A stretch of DNA of 64,000 bases from Rhodoplanes sp046000175 (GCF_046000175.1 NZ_JBEOMB010000028.1:1-64000); one strand, 5' to 3'; shown: positions 1 through 8,839, counted from the first letter of the stretch. The notes: a model not told the origin generated them from the sequence alone. Numbers and translations: made by a program.

Positions 1-184
1 TGAGGTTGCCGTCCAGCATGGTGATGCGGTCGGCGACACCGAGCCAGCGCAGCTTCTCGTCCATCACGTCGGAGGCGCTGCTGCGGCGCACGAGCCCGTA
101 GACGTCGTAGCCCTTGTCGAGCAGGAGCTGCGACAGATACGCTCCGTCCTGACCGGTGACGCCGGTGATCAACGCACGCTTCAT
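1..184 (-). CDS. gmd: GDP-mannose 4,6-dehydratase, N-terminal fragment cut by window edge
   Basis: Reading the minus strand from the ATG at 184 gives 61 residues beginning MKRALITGVTGQDGAYLSQL, which continue off the window. The TGVTGQDGAYL segment is the glycine-rich NAD(P)-binding motif of the extended SDR family in the form typical of GDP-mannose 4,6-dehydratase, and a YGLVRRSS stretch about 20 residues later is also typical. The enzyme converts GDP-D-mannose to GDP-4-keto-6-deoxymannose for rhamnose, fucose or deoxyheptose glycans. It lies head to head with gmhB, about 220 bases away, which suggests a surface polysaccharide locus. Whether the rest of the gene is intact cannot be seen. Confidence 0.85.
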   Translation of the reverse strand, partial: MKRALITGVTGQDGAYLSQLLLDKGYDVYGLVRRSSASDVMDEKLRWLGVADRITMLDGNL

Positions 185-406
185 GTGGTGTCCTCTGCCG
201 CCGGTTTCCCTCGGCGTGACGCTCGTTGCGCGGCTTTCTTACGGGGACGGGCGTCGCCCGTCCAGCGTTTCGGGCGCGTCCGACGCGCGGCCGGCGCCCG
301 CCGTGGAGCGATTTGACACGCCCGGTCGGCTCCGCTTTGGTCGGCCTCCGCATCATCGCAGCGACCCGCGGTCGCGTCGCGCAACGAGCCGAGACTCCCC
401 GTGCAG

Positions 407-1093
407 ATGTCCGATTCGCCGACCGACCCGCGGCTCCACGACGGCGTCGGCTGCTGGGTGGAGCGGCTCGCCGCCGATGTGCCGCCCGGCCGGCCCGCCT
501 TGTTCCTCGACCGCGACGGCGTCGTCGTCGAGGAGACCCATTATCTCTCGGATCCCGCGAAGGTCCGCCTGCTCGACGGCGCGGCGCGCGCGATCGCCGG
601 CTGCAATGCGCGCGGCCTGCCGGTCGTGCTGGTGACCAACCAGGCCGGCATCGCCCGCGGCTATTTCGGCTGGCGCGAGTTCGAGGTGGTGCAGCGGGAG
701 ATGATCGGGCGCTTGGCGGCCGCGGGCGCGCGGATCGATCTCGTCCTCGCCTGCGCCTATCACGACACGGGCGAGGCACCCTATCGGGTCGCCGCGCACG
801 CCTGGCGCAAGCCCAACCCGGGCATGATCCGCGCCGCGGCCGAGATGCTGGCGATCGACCTGCCGGCGTCGGCCGTGATCGGCGACAAGGTGTCGGATCT
901 CGAAGCGGGCGCGGCGGCGGGGCTCGCGCGGGCCGTGCTGGTGCGCACCGGCCATGGCGGCGACGAGGAGGCGGGGCTCGCGCGCCTGCCGCGCTCCGGG
1001 CCGACGGCCTTCGCGGTCGCCGCCGACATCGGAGCGGCCTTCGACGGTCTCGTCGCCGCGGGATGGCCCGGCGGAGCCGGGACGCCCGGCTGA
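407..1093 (+). CDS. gmhB: D-glycero-D-manno-heptose 1,7-bisphosphate 7-phosphatase-like HAD hydrolase
   Basis: About 228 residues of the HAD-IIIA class. The nucleophile motif LFLDRDGVVVEE is near residue 36, the VTNQAGIARGYF motif follows, then RKPNPGM and the acidic VIGDKVSDLEAG motif. These match GmhB/histidinol-phosphatase-type enzymes, which remove the C7 phosphate during ADP- or GDP-heptose synthesis. Convergent gmhA supports the heptose role. Oddly, the family's usual zinc-binding pattern (C-x-H ... C-x-C) is only half present: CAYH is there but the second cysteine pair reads HAW. A GTG six bases upstream (401) is an alternative start; neither start has a strong ribosome binding site. 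Confidence 0.8.
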   Translation: MSDSPTDPRLHDGVGCWVERLAADVPPGRPALFLDRDGVVVEETHYLSDPAKVRLLDGAARAIAGCNARGLPVVLVTNQAGIARGYFGWREFEVVQREMIGRLAAAGARIDLVLACAYHDTGEAPYRVAAHAWRKPNPGMIRAAAEMLAIDLPASAVIGDKVSDLEAGAAAGLARAVLVRTGHGGDEEAGLARLPRSGPTAFAVAADIGAAFDGLVAAGWPGGAGTPG

Positions 1094-1094
1094 G

Positions 1095-1673
1095 CTACGC
1101 CTTGCCGTCGGCGACCAGCCGCGCCTCCACCTGCTCGCAGATGTAGTGATACAGGCAGAGATGCACCTGCTGGATCTGCGGGGTCACGCGGGACGGCACG
1201 TCGATCAGGATGTCGGAGAGCGCCGCGAGCGCGCCGCCCCCCTCGCCGGTGAGCGCGATGGTCGTCATCCCGTGCGTGTGGGCCGCCTCGAAGGCGCGGA
1301 TCACGTTCTTCGAGTTACCCGAGGTCGAGAGGCCGAGGACGACGCCGCCCGGCTTCGCATAGGCCTCGACCTGGCGCGAGAACACCGTCTCGAAGCTGTA
1401 GTCGTTCGACCAGGCGGTGAGCACGGCCGGGTTGGAGGCGAGGCAGATGCAGTTCAGCGCCCGCCGCTCCTTCAGGAAGCGGCCGACCAGCTCGCCCGTG
1501 ATGTGCATGGCGTCCGACGCCGAGCCGCCGTTGCCGCACACCAGGAGCGGCAGCCCGGCCGACAGCGCCGTCGCGATCGCCGCGACCGCCGCGTCGGCGC
1601 GCCGGCACCCCGGGTGGGCGGCGCTCTCGGTGAGCACCCGCGCGGACAGTTCGAGGTAGCGGTCGATCGACAT
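1095..1673 (-). CDS. gmhA: Sedoheptulose-7-phosphate isomerase (phosphoheptose isomerase)
   Basis: The protein is 192 residues from the ATG at 1673, the same length as E. coli GmhA; a GTG four codons upstream (1685) is possible. It is a single SIS domain with the phosphosugar-binding segments CGNGGSASDAMH and LSTSGNSKNV. It catalyses the first step of heptose synthesis, sedoheptulose 7-phosphate to D-glycero-D-manno-heptose 7-phosphate. It converges on gmhB with a single base between the two stop codons. Together with gmd this suggests a nucleotide-activated heptose (possibly GDP-linked and deoxygenated) for LPS or capsule, but only the individual enzyme calls are firm. Confidence 0.9.
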   Translation of the reverse strand: MSIDRYLELSARVLTESAAHPGCRRADAAVAAIATALSAGLPLLVCGNGGSASDAMHITGELVGRFLKERRALNCICLASNPAVLTAWSNDYSFETVFSRQVEAYAKPGGVVLGLSTSGNSKNVIRAFEAAHTHGMTTIALTGEGGGALAALSDILIDVPSRVTPQIQQVHLCLYHYICEQVEARLVADGKA

Positions 1674-1891
1674 GGCGGTGCTCACGGCGTGGGTGCTCGC
1701 AAATCGCCCGCGCGGTCACCGGCGCGGCCGGCCAGCATCTACCACGCCGAAGCGGGGTGACAAGAACGCGGCGCTCGGGACGCTCGCGGCCTTGCCGACA
1801 TCGAAGAGGTCGCCGGCGCCGTCGAGGAGGCCTTCGACGAGCGTGTGCGAGACGGCCGGCCCCGCTGAATCGCTTCGGTCGGCCCGGCGGT

Positions 1892-2599
1892 CTATCGCTT
1901 GCGGCCGGCCCGGTGCCTGATCGTGCCCTCGCACAAGACCCGAAATCCCTCGCCGGACTGGTCCTGCTTCAGAAGCGCGACGCGATCGACGCGAAGCGGG
2001 GCCGCCGCCGCCTCGTCGGCGAGCAGGGTCGACAAGCGCGTGGCGACCGCGTCGCGCCGGTCCGAGCCGATCTCGCCGGTCAGCGTCATGTGGAAGAAGA
2101 ATTCTCTGAGCACGTACGGATACCCCCATCGATGGAGGTTCCAGCGCTCGCGCTCGTTCAAGCTCGGGGCCAGGCGGCGGACGTGATCCGCCGCCGTGAA
2201 GGGCGCGCGGAACAGATCGAAATAGGTGAGGCAGTCCGTCGCGAGCTGCTTCACGATCCCGCTCGCGCGCCGAGGAACGATCGCGACGAAATCACGAATG
2301 ACCCGCACCTCGGGAACGATCGTGGCGACGCTTCGCGGCTCGTCGCAGAAGGCCGAGAAAGACTGGATCAGATCGGTCTCGCCGTACCCTTCGGCGAGGC
2401 GGAACGGCGGCACGAACGTCACGTGAAGGCCGTAAGGGCGCGGCGCTTTCGTCAGGTCCGGCCAATCCTCGGGGAGCCCCGCATCCAACGGGTGCGGGAC
2501 GACGGCGCCGGAGTAGGAATCGTAACCGATCAAGCTGCTGCCGAGCCGATAGATCGCGCTGTCGGATGGCGGCACGAAATACACGGTGTAACGTGGCAT
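1892..2599 (-). CDS. DUF1045 / 2H-phosphoesterase-like protein
   Basis: About 235 residues from the ATG at 2599, chosen because relatives begin near MPRYTVYF; upstream in-frame starts exist to 2653. Two H-x-T motifs, HVTFVPPF near residue 60 and HMTLTG near residue 170, are the paired catalytic histidine motifs of the 2H phosphoesterase fold. The family is DUF1045, often annotated as a phosphonate-metabolism protein because homologs sit in phn operons. No phn gene is visible here, so the gene is a stand-alone copy and its substrate is unknown. A cyclic phosphodiester is the general expectation for this fold. Confidence 0.75.
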   Translation of the reverse strand: MPRYTVYFVPPSDSAIYRLGSSLIGYDSYSGAVVPHPLDAGLPEDWPDLTKAPRPYGLHVTFVPPFRLAEGYGETDLIQSFSAFCDEPRSVATIVPEVRVIRDFVAIVPRRASGIVKQLATDCLTYFDLFRAPFTAADHVRRLAPSLNERERWNLHRWGYPYVLREFFFHMTLTGEIGSDRRDAVATRLSTLLADEAAAAPLRVDRVALLKQDQSGEGFRVLCEGTIRHRAGRKR

Positions 2600-2851
2600 C
2601 CAGGTCATCGGTGACTCGTGAGCGTGCTGGAGAGCTGTTTCCGGCAGGCTCACTGTAGGCGGCCCGCCGCCGTGATTCGTCCGTAGTAATCGTCACCGCG
2701 GATGACGACGGGTCGAGGCGCGGCACCGCAGAACGCGGCGCCGCGCGGCAGCGGCGGACACGACCTCGGCGGCTCTGCTGCCGACGCGGAAAAATCCCGA
2801 CCGGGGGCTCGCGCGCCGATCACCCAAGGTCATGTTTCGAGAAGAGAAAAA

Positions 2852-2928
2852 TGGCGCGCCCGGAACGATTCGAACGTCCGACCCCCAGATTCGTAGTCTG
2901 GTGCTCTATCCAGCTGAGCTACGGGCGC
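2852..2928 (-). tRNA. tRNA-Arg (anticodon ACG)
   Basis: The minus strand folds as a 77-nt tRNA. The acceptor stem GCGCCCG pairs with CGGGCGC, followed by discriminator G and an encoded CCA. The D arm contains AGCTCAGCTGGATAGAGC, the anticodon arm is CCAGA-CTACGAA-TCTGG with anticodon ACG, and the T arm contains GTTCGAATC. The ACG anticodon (wobble A deaminated to inosine by TadA) reads CGU, CGC and CGA. Confidence 0.97.
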
Positions 2929-3125
2929 GTGGCCGGTCCGCCCGCTTGCGTCCAGGGGACGCCGGGGCGCGGCGACGCATAGCTAGCGAGTTGCCGCCGG
3001 CTTGGCAAGCCATTGGTGACGGGATCGCGACGGCGCCGTGCGCATGGCGGCTGCGAGGCCGGCTCCCGCGCCCTGGTGCGTCGGCGCGTGCCGCGCCTTC
3101 GGGCGTCGGCGCGTGCCGCGCCCGG

Positions 3126-4712
3126 TCACGCCCGGGCGCGCTGGTCGCGGCGGTCCATGAGGTCGACCGGGCGGTCGGGAATCGCGATCCGGAACGTGGC
3201 GCCGAGCGTGCCCTCGACGAGGCCGATCTCGCCGCCGTGCAGCCGCACCAGCTCGGCCGCGATGGCGAGCCCGAGGCCGGTGCCGCCGGAGCGGGTCGAG
3301 CCGCGGAACGCCTCGAACAGGTGCTCGCGGGCGCGCGTCGTCAGGCCGGGGCCGGTGTCGGAGACCTCCAGCACCGCGACCGTGCCCTCGCGCCGGCCGC
3401 TGATGCGGATCTGATCGCGCCCGGGGTCGTTGGGGGCGCGGCCCTCCAGCGCCTGGACGGAGTTGCGCACCAGGTTCACCAGCACGCGCAGCATCTGCTC
3501 GTAGTCGGCATCCAGTGTCAGGCCGCGCTCGATCGCCGTCACCCAGCCGATCGGTCCGTCGGTGGCGAGGCCGAGCGATTCGCGCACCTCCTCCACCAGC
3601 GCGTCGACCGCCACCGGCTTGCGATCGGGCGGCGGCTCCTGGGCGCGGCCGTAGGCGAGCGTCGTCTCGCAGAACGCGATGGCGCGTTCGAGCGCCAGCA
3701 TCAGCTTGGGCGCGAAGCGCTGCACCTGCGGGTCGGCGATGCTGCCGAGGCGGTCGGAGATGAGCTGCGCCGAGTTGAGGAGGTTGCGCAGGTCGTGGTT
3801 GATCTTCGACACGGCGAGCCCGAGGGCTGCGAGCCGGTAGCGCTCGGCGAGCATCGAGGCGAGGTCGGTCTGCATGGCGGCGAGCTCGCGCTCGGCGATG
3901 CCGAGCTCGTCCTCGCGGGTCGAGCGCCGGGCGATGCGGGCCGGGTTCTCGGGGTTGGCCCGGAACGCCGTCATGTTGGCCGTGATGCGGTGGAGCGGCC
4001 GCACGAACAGCACGTGCAGGGCGAGATAGACCAGCGCCGCCGTGATGCCCGAGATGACCAGCGACAGGAGCAGCACGTTGCGCGAGTAGAGCCACATCGC
4101 CTGCTTGAGCGGGCCGGCCTCGACCACGATCTCGACGAACTCGCCGCCCATCGGGGCGGGGCCGACGGCGCGGATCAGGTCGGTGTCCTTCAGCACCGCC
4201 AGCGTGTCGAAGGCGTCCAGGATGGCGTCGAAGGCGCCGTCGTTGCGAACGTCGACGTCCTGGCTGACCGCCGCCGGCAGGTCGGTGGTGGCGAGCAGGC
4301 GGCGCTCGCGCCCCATCTTCATGGCGACGGCGCGCGCCCCGATGCTGTCGAGGATCTGGCGGCCGAGGCTCTCCGGCACCATGCCGCTCGGCGCGGCGTC
4401 GAGCACCAGCGCGGCCGTGTGGGCGGCGGCGAGCCGGTCGGTCAGGTAGCTCAGCCGGAAGTTGGCGATCGAGGGGACGTAGATCAGCACCTCGGCCAGC
4501 ATCACGAACAGGATGGTGAGGACCAGGAGCCGCCCCGACAGGCCGAAGCGCGGCCGCACGATGCCGCGCGCCGAGGCGAGCGGGCCGGCGGGCGCGGCCG
4601 CGCCGGACGTCCCTGCAGTGGCATTTGCCGGACCGGCCGCGATCGCGCCGCCGGAAGACGGCCCGGCGCTCGGCGCGCCGGCCGCGAGGTTCGGGGGAGT
4701 TTCAGCGTCCAT
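3126..4712 (-). CDS. Membrane sensor histidine kinase (orphan)
   Basis: 528 residues from the ATG at 4712; the longer open frame to 4871 has an implausible Arg-rich leader. After an Ala/Pro/Gly-rich cytoplasmic segment, membrane segments lie at about residues 58-80 and 211-235 and flank an extracytoplasmic sensor domain. A HAMP-like linker follows, then an H-box with the phospho-acceptor in SKINHDLRN (about H308). The C-terminal ATPase has the N-box NLVRNSVQAL, the G1 box DTGPGL and the G2 box GTGLGL. No response regulator is adjacent, so the signal and partner are unknown. It is transcribed away from rpmH and towards the tRNA gene. Confidence 0.9.
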   Translation of the reverse strand: MDAETPPNLAAGAPSAGPSSGGAIAAGPANATAGTSGAAAPAGPLASARGIVRPRFGLSGRLLVLTILFVMLAEVLIYVPSIANFRLSYLTDRLAAAHTAALVLDAAPSGMVPESLGRQILDSIGARAVAMKMGRERRLLATTDLPAAVSQDVDVRNDGAFDAILDAFDTLAVLKDTDLIRAVGPAPMGGEFVEIVVEAGPLKQAMWLYSRNVLLLSLVISGITAALVYLALHVLFVRPLHRITANMTAFRANPENPARIARRSTREDELGIAERELAAMQTDLASMLAERYRLAALGLAVSKINHDLRNLLNSAQLISDRLGSIADPQVQRFAPKLMLALERAIAFCETTLAYGRAQEPPPDRKPVAVDALVEEVRESLGLATDGPIGWVTAIERGLTLDADYEQMLRVLVNLVRNSVQALEGRAPNDPGRDQIRISGRREGTVAVLEVSDTGPGLTTRAREHLFEAFRGSTRSGGTGLGLAIAAELVRLHGGEIGLVEGTLGATFRIAIPDRPVDLMDRRDQRARA

Positions 4713-4982
4713 CAGCCCAACCGACGCGCCCGGTCGACCATCCCGCGAGCCCCGCGGGCTCGTCCACTCCGAGCCCCGAACCTGTGCACCGAGAATGCGG
4801 CCGCCGCGTGTCTTTACCGCCGTGGGATTCTTACCGTTTCGCCATGGAGAGTGTTCGCGGACGGGCACCACCGGGCGGCGCGGCCTGCAGCCCGCGCGGG
4901 ACGCCGGTGCCGGAGTGCGGCGATGCGGCGCGGGCGCCCGGACCGCGGCATCGGAGCCGCCCCGATGGGTTTTTCCCTCGCA

Positions 4983-5011
4983 TTGACGGGGGCAGGGGCC
5001 TCCCGTATAAG
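4983..5011 (+). promoter_or_regulatory. Sigma-70-type promoter of rpmH-rnpA-yidC
   Basis: TTGACG (4983-4988) and TATAAG (5006-5011) are separated by exactly 17 bases, close to the housekeeping consensus. They lie about 115 bases upstream of the rpmH start codon. This is the only clear signal in the 415-base gap between the sensor kinase and rpmH; the rest of the gap holds no convincing gene. Confidence 0.75.
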
Positions 5012-5127
5012 CCGGCCCTGAATTTTCGGCCGCGCCGATCCCCGAAAAGCGATGATCTGCGACACGTGCCGACCAGGCGCCGGCGACAGCAATGTCCGGC
5101 CGACACGAAAAAGCGGAGTAGAAGACC

Positions 5128-5262
5128 GTGAAGCGGACCTATCAGCCGAGCAAACTGGTGCGCAAGCGCCGCCACGGCTTTCGCGCCCGGATGGCGACCG
5201 TCGGCGGTCGCAAGGTGCTCAACGCCCGTCGCGCCCGCGGCCGCAAGCGGCTCAGCGCGTGA
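5128..5262 (+). CDS. rpmH: 50S ribosomal protein L34
   Basis: 44 residues from a GTG start, MKRTYQPSKLVRKRRHGF at the N-terminus, then a continuous Arg/Lys-rich sequence ending KRLSA. The length and sequence are those of bacterial L34, a basic protein of the large ribosomal subunit bound to 23S rRNA. It heads the conserved rpmH-rnpA-yidC order and has a near-consensus promoter about 115 bases upstream. The next gene, rnpA, starts 30 bases after its stop. Confidence 0.97.
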   Translation: MKRTYQPSKLVRKRRHGFRARMATVGGRKVLNARRARGRKRLSA

Positions 5263-5292
5263 TCCGGCCGATGCCGGCCGGGCGTCACCTCG

Positions 5293-5700
5293 ATGCAACG
5301 GTTACGGCAGCGCGCCGACTTCCTCGCCGCCGCCAAGGGCGCCAAGGCGCCCACGCCGGCGTTCGTCCTCCAGGCGCGCGAGCGGGGTGATCCGGGCCCG
5401 CCGCGGGTCGGCTTCACTGTGACCAAGAAAGTCGGCACCGCGGTCGAGCGCAACCGGGTGCGCCGACGCCTCCGCGAGGTCGTGCGGCTTTCCGCCGCGG
5501 GACGACTCCGGAACGGCAGTGACTACGTGATCGTCGGCCGGCGCGCCGCCCTGGACCGGCCGTTCGACCGCTGCGTCGCCGATTTCGTCGGTGCCGTGAA
5601 GCGCGTCCACCGGCCCGTGCGCGAGCCCGAGCCTCCTGCGCCCTCCGGTGCGCAGGGCCCTGAACCCGAGCCGCGGCCGACCGCCCGAGCGTCCTCATGA
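5293..5700 (+). CDS. rnpA: Ribonuclease P protein component
   Basis: 135 residues. The RNP motif VERNRVRRRLREVVR, near residue 50, follows VGFTVTKKVGTA and is the RNA-binding signature of the RNase P protein, which with the P RNA removes tRNA 5' leaders. The acidic/proline-rich tail after about residue 105 is longer than the family core and probably disordered. The stop overlaps the yidC start by four bases (ATGA), indicating translational coupling. No yidD-type gene lies between rnpA and yidC. Confidence 0.95.
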   Translation: MQRLRQRADFLAAAKGAKAPTPAFVLQARERGDPGPPRVGFTVTKKVGTAVERNRVRRRLREVVRLSAAGRLRNGSDYVIVGRRAALDRPFDRCVADFVGAVKRVHRPVREPEPPAPSGAQGPEPEPRPTARASS

Positions 5701-7535
5701 ACGAGCAGAAGAACGTCCTCCTGGCCATCGCCCTGTCGGCGGTCGTGCTGATCGCCTGGCAATTCTTCTTCGGCATGCCGCAGCTGGAGCAGCAGCGGAA
5801 GGCCCAGCAGGCGCAGCAGCAGGCCCAGCAGACTCAGGCCCCCGGCCAGCCGGCCGGGCAGCCCGGCGCGCCGCCGCAGCCGGGCGCGGCGCCGACCCCG
5901 GGGGCCGGGGCGCCGCCGGTGCCGGGCCAGCCGGTCACCACCGAGCAGTCGCGCGAGGCGGTGCTCGCCGCCGGTCCGCGCGTCCAGGTCGACACCCCCA
6001 ACATCCGCGGCTCGATCGCCCTCAGGGGCGCCCGCCTCGACGACGTCGCGCTGGTCCGCTTCCGCGAGACCGTCGATCCGAAGTCGCCCGCCATCGTGCT
6101 GCTGTCGCCGTCCGGCACGCCGCATCCCTTCTATGCCGAGTTCGGCTGGGTGGCCGGCGCCGGCACCGGCGTGAAGCTGCCCGGCCCCGATACGGTGTGG
6201 ACCCAGGAGGGCGCCGGCGCCCTCACCCCGGCCAAGCCCGTGACGCTGGTGTGGGACAACGGCGAGGGCCTGCAGTTCCGCCGCACCGTCACGGTCGACG
6301 ACAAGTTCCTGTTCACCGTGAAGGACGACGTGGTGAACACCGGCACGGCGCCGGTGACGCTCTATCCTTACGGGCTCGTGTCGCGCCACGGCACGCCCCA
6401 GACGCTCGGCTACTACATCCTGCACGAGGGCCTGATCGGCGTGCTCGGCGACCAGGGCCTGCAGGAGATCACCTACGCGGCCATCCAGGACAAGAAGGTG
6501 ATCCCCTTCAAGGTCACCAATGCGTGGCTCGGCATCACCGACAAGTACTGGGCCGCGACCCTGCTGCCCGATCCGGCGGCGAGCCTGCAGGCGAAGTTCT
6601 CGTCCGCCCAGCTCGGCAATCAGCGCACCTTCCAGACCGACTATCTGCTCGATCCCGTCACGGTGCAGCCGGGCCAGACCGGCAGCGCCATGGGACGGCT
6701 GTTCGCCGGCGCCAAGGAGGTCGGCACGGTCGACGCCTACGACGCGGCGCTCAAGCTCAACCGCTTCGAGCTGCTGATCGACTGGGGGTGGTTCTACTTC
6801 ATCACCAAGCCGATGTTCTGGACCATCGATTTCCTGTTCCAGTGGACCCACAATTTCGGCGTCGCCATCCTGCTGGTGACGGTGCTGATCAAGATCCTGT
6901 TCTTCCCGCTGGCCAACAAGTCCTACGCCTCGATGGCGAAGATGAAGGCCGTGCAGCCGCAGATGCAGGCGCTGCGCGAGCGCTATCCGGACGACAAGGT
7001 CAAGCAACAGCAGGAGCTGATGGAGCTCTACAAGCGGGAGAAGATCAACCCGATCGCCGGCTGCTGGCCGGTGCTGATCCAGATCCCGGTGTTCTTCGCG
7101 CTCTACAAGGTGCTGTTCGTCACCATCGAGATGCGGCACGCGCCGTTCTTCGGCTGGATCCACGATCTCTCGGCGCCCGATCCGACCACGGTGTTCAACC
7201 TGTTCGGGCTGCTGCCCTTCGACCCGACCGTCGTGCCGGTGATCGGCTCCTTCCTGCATCTCGGCGCCTGGCCGCTCATCATGGGCGTGACCATGTGGGT
7301 GCAGATGAAGCTCAACCCGGCGCCGCCGGATCCGACCCAGAAGATGATCTTCGACTGGATGCCGGTCATCTTCACCTTCATGCTGGCGAGCTTCTCGGCG
7401 GGCCTGGTCATCTACTGGGCGTGGAACAACACGCTCTCGGTGATCCAGCAGGCCGTGATCATGCGCAAGAACGGCGCCAAGATCGAGCTGTTCGACAACC
7501 TCAAGGGCCTGATCCCGAAACGGAAGGTCGAATAG
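5697..7535 (+). CDS. yidC: Membrane protein insertase YidC
   Basis: 612 residues, usual for the Gram-negative form. An N-terminal membrane segment (about residues 7-26) is followed by an unusually Gln/Pro/Ala/Gly-rich linker (about 30-85), the large periplasmic beta domain (about 95-350) and the C-terminal insertase core with five membrane helices from about residue 360. The core includes the cytoplasmic hairpin MAKMKAVQPQMQALRERYP and the segment INPIAGCWPVLIQIP. YidC inserts and folds inner-membrane proteins alone or with SecYEG. It is co-translated with rnpA and lies in the conserved rpmH-rnpA-yidC-engB order. Confidence 0.97.
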   Translation: MNEQKNVLLAIALSAVVLIAWQFFFGMPQLEQQRKAQQAQQQAQQTQAPGQPAGQPGAPPQPGAAPTPGAGAPPVPGQPVTTEQSREAVLAAGPRVQVDTPNIRGSIALRGARLDDVALVRFRETVDPKSPAIVLLSPSGTPHPFYAEFGWVAGAGTGVKLPGPDTVWTQEGAGALTPAKPVTLVWDNGEGLQFRRTVTVDDKFLFTVKDDVVNTGTAPVTLYPYGLVSRHGTPQTLGYYILHEGLIGVLGDQGLQEITYAAIQDKKVIPFKVTNAWLGITDKYWAATLLPDPAASLQAKFSSAQLGNQRTFQTDYLLDPVTVQPGQTGSAMGRLFAGAKEVGTVDAYDAALKLNRFELLIDWGWFYFITKPMFWTIDFLFQWTHNFGVAILLVTVLIKILFFPLANKSYASMAKMKAVQPQMQALRERYPDDKVKQQQELMELYKREKINPIAGCWPVLIQIPVFFALYKVLFVTIEMRHAPFFGWIHDLSAPDPTTVFNLFGLLPFDPTVVPVIGSFLHLGAWPLIMGVTMWVQMKLNPAPPDPTQKMIFDWMPVIFTFMLASFSAGLVIYWAWNNTLSVIQQAVIMRKNGAKIELFDNLKGLIPKRKVE

Positions 7536-7562
7536 GGCGCGGCCGCGCCGCGTCCCGACGAC

Positions 7563-7598
7563 ACCGCATGATGGCCGGGCTCGTCCCGGCCATCCCCG
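7563..7598. repeat. Short palindrome downstream of yidC
   Basis: The segment ATGGCCGGGCTCGTCCCGGCCAT forms a near-perfect hairpin (GGCCGGG / CCCGGCC) between yidC and engB. Sequences of this type are common intergenic palindromes in Rhizobiales. It may also act as a transcript-stabilising hairpin. No second copy was noticed in the window. Confidence 0.5.
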
Positions 7599-7631
7599 TT
7601 TCAGGACGACTCGCAGATTGGACGAGGGATC

Positions 7632-8312
7632 ATGCCGGACGCCCCGATCGCCCCCGTCCCGCCCGTCGCGCCCGCCCCGTTCACGCCGACCGAGATGTCG
7701 GCGGGGCGAAAGCTGTTCGCCGTCGACTGGCAGTTCATGGCGGCGGCCGCGAACATGGCCGCGCTGCCGAAGATGTTCGGCGTCGAGATCGCCTTCGCGG
7801 GACGCTCGAACGTCGGCAAGTCGAGCCTCGTCAATGCGCTCACCGGCCGCGACGGCCTTGCCCGCACGTCGCAGACGCCGGGTCGCACCCAGGAGCTGAT
7901 CTTCTTCACGGCCGGCGAGCGGCTGCGCCTCGTCGACATGCCGGGCTACGGCTACGCCGCCGCGCCCAAGGCCAAGGTCGCGGCCTGGACCGAGCTGATC
8001 CGCGCCTATCTGCGCGGCCGCCAGAACCTCGCCCGCGTCTATGTGCTGATCGACGCCCGCCACGGCCTGAAGGACACCGACGCGCCGGTGCTCGATCTGC
8101 TCGACGAGAGCGCGGTCAGCTATCAGGTGGTGCTGACCAAGGCCGACCAGCCGAAGCCCGCCGAGCTCGCCACCGTCACGGCCGCGACCGAGGCGGCGCT
8201 GAAGAAGCGCACCGCCGCCTATCCGGGCATCCTGGTCACCGCCTCGCGCACCGGCGCCGGCATCGGCGAGCTGCGCGCCGCGGTCGCCCGGCTGATGGAC
8301 GAGACGCGGTGA
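7632..8312 (+). CDS. engB: Ribosome biogenesis GTP-binding protein YsxC/EngB
   Basis: 226 residues of the TRAFAC EngB family. GTPase motifs in order: G1 GRSNVGKSS (about residue 57), a G2 threonine in the TSQTPGRTQ segment, G3 DMPGYG (about 99), G4 TKAD (about 170) and a G5-like TASRTGAG. The first 30 residues are a Pro/Ala-rich extension. EngB is an assembly factor for the 50S subunit. It follows yidC in the order seen across Rhizobiales, where argB usually comes next; here two other genes intervene. Confidence 0.95.
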   Translation: MPDAPIAPVPPVAPAPFTPTEMSAGRKLFAVDWQFMAAAANMAALPKMFGVEIAFAGRSNVGKSSLVNALTGRDGLARTSQTPGRTQELIFFTAGERLRLVDMPGYGYAAAPKAKVAAWTELIRAYLRGRQNLARVYVLIDARHGLKDTDAPVLDLLDESAVSYQVVLTKADQPKPAELATVTAATEAALKKRTAAYPGILVTASRTGAGIGELRAAVARLMDETR

Positions 8313-8330
8313 GGGAGGCCGGGAGTGGCG

Positions 8331-8442
8331 CGTCATTCCGGGGGCCGCGTAGCGGGGAACCCGGAATCCAGCCATAAGGAAGGCGTCCCGGACGGGGTTG
8401 GATTCCGGGTCTCGACGGCTGCGCCGCCGAGCCCGGAACGAC
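8331..8442. repeat. Dispersed intergenic palindrome, family A (copy 1)
   Basis: An element of about 110 bases just after engB, beginning GTCATTCCGGGGGC, with internal arms GAACCCGGAATCCAG and GGATTCCGGGTCTCG and a degraded right end GCCCGGAACGAC. Three better-preserved copies with the same nested inverted-repeat plan lie at 30691-30793, 32838-32940 and 51779-51883. It is non-coding. Confidence 0.8.
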
Positions 8443-8470
8443 CGACGCGAGTCCTTCATCGGAGCCCTTC

Positions 8471-8839
8471 ATGACCCTCCAGTTCTTCGTCCTCGTCGCC
8501 GGCGTGATGGGCGCGGCCGGGGTGGCGCTCGCGGCCGCCGCGGCGCATGCGGCGCCCGGCGCCGGGCTCGACAGCGCGGCGCAGATCCTGATGGTGCACG
8601 CCGCCGCGCTGCTCGGCGGCACCGCCGCGGTCGCGGCCGGCCTCACCTTCCGGCCGCTGGCGCTCGCGGCGCTGATCGGCTTCGTGCTCGGCACCGTGTT
8701 CTTCGCCGGCGACATCGCGCTGCGCGCCTTCGTCGGCAACCGCCTGTTCCCGATGGCGGCGCCGACCGGCGGCACCCTCCTGATCCTGAGCTGGCTGACG
8801 CTCGCGGTCGCCGCCGCCGTGCGGATGCTCCGCGGCTGA
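8471..8839 (+). CDS. DUF423 family small membrane protein
   Basis: 122 residues with four predicted membrane helices (about 3-25, 43-63, 65-85 and 95-117). The pattern MVHAAALL ... FFAGDIALRAF ... APTGGTLLILSWL matches the DUF423 (YgdD/TMEM256-like) family of inner-membrane proteins, whose function is unknown. It sits between engB and a sugar kinase gene and shows no obvious functional link to either. Confidence 0.8.
   Translation: MTLQFFVLVAGVMGAAGVALAAAAAHAAPGAGLDSAAQILMVHAAALLGGTAAVAAGLTFRPLALAALIGFVLGTVFFAGDIALRAFVGNRLFPMAAPTGGTLLILSWLTLAVAAAVRMLRG

Noticed and set aside
5523..8459. 978-codon open frame on the minus strand across yidC-engB
   Set aside because: It is the antisense shadow of yidC and engB; the product is His/Arg/Asp-rich without any domain, typical of high-GC reverse frames.
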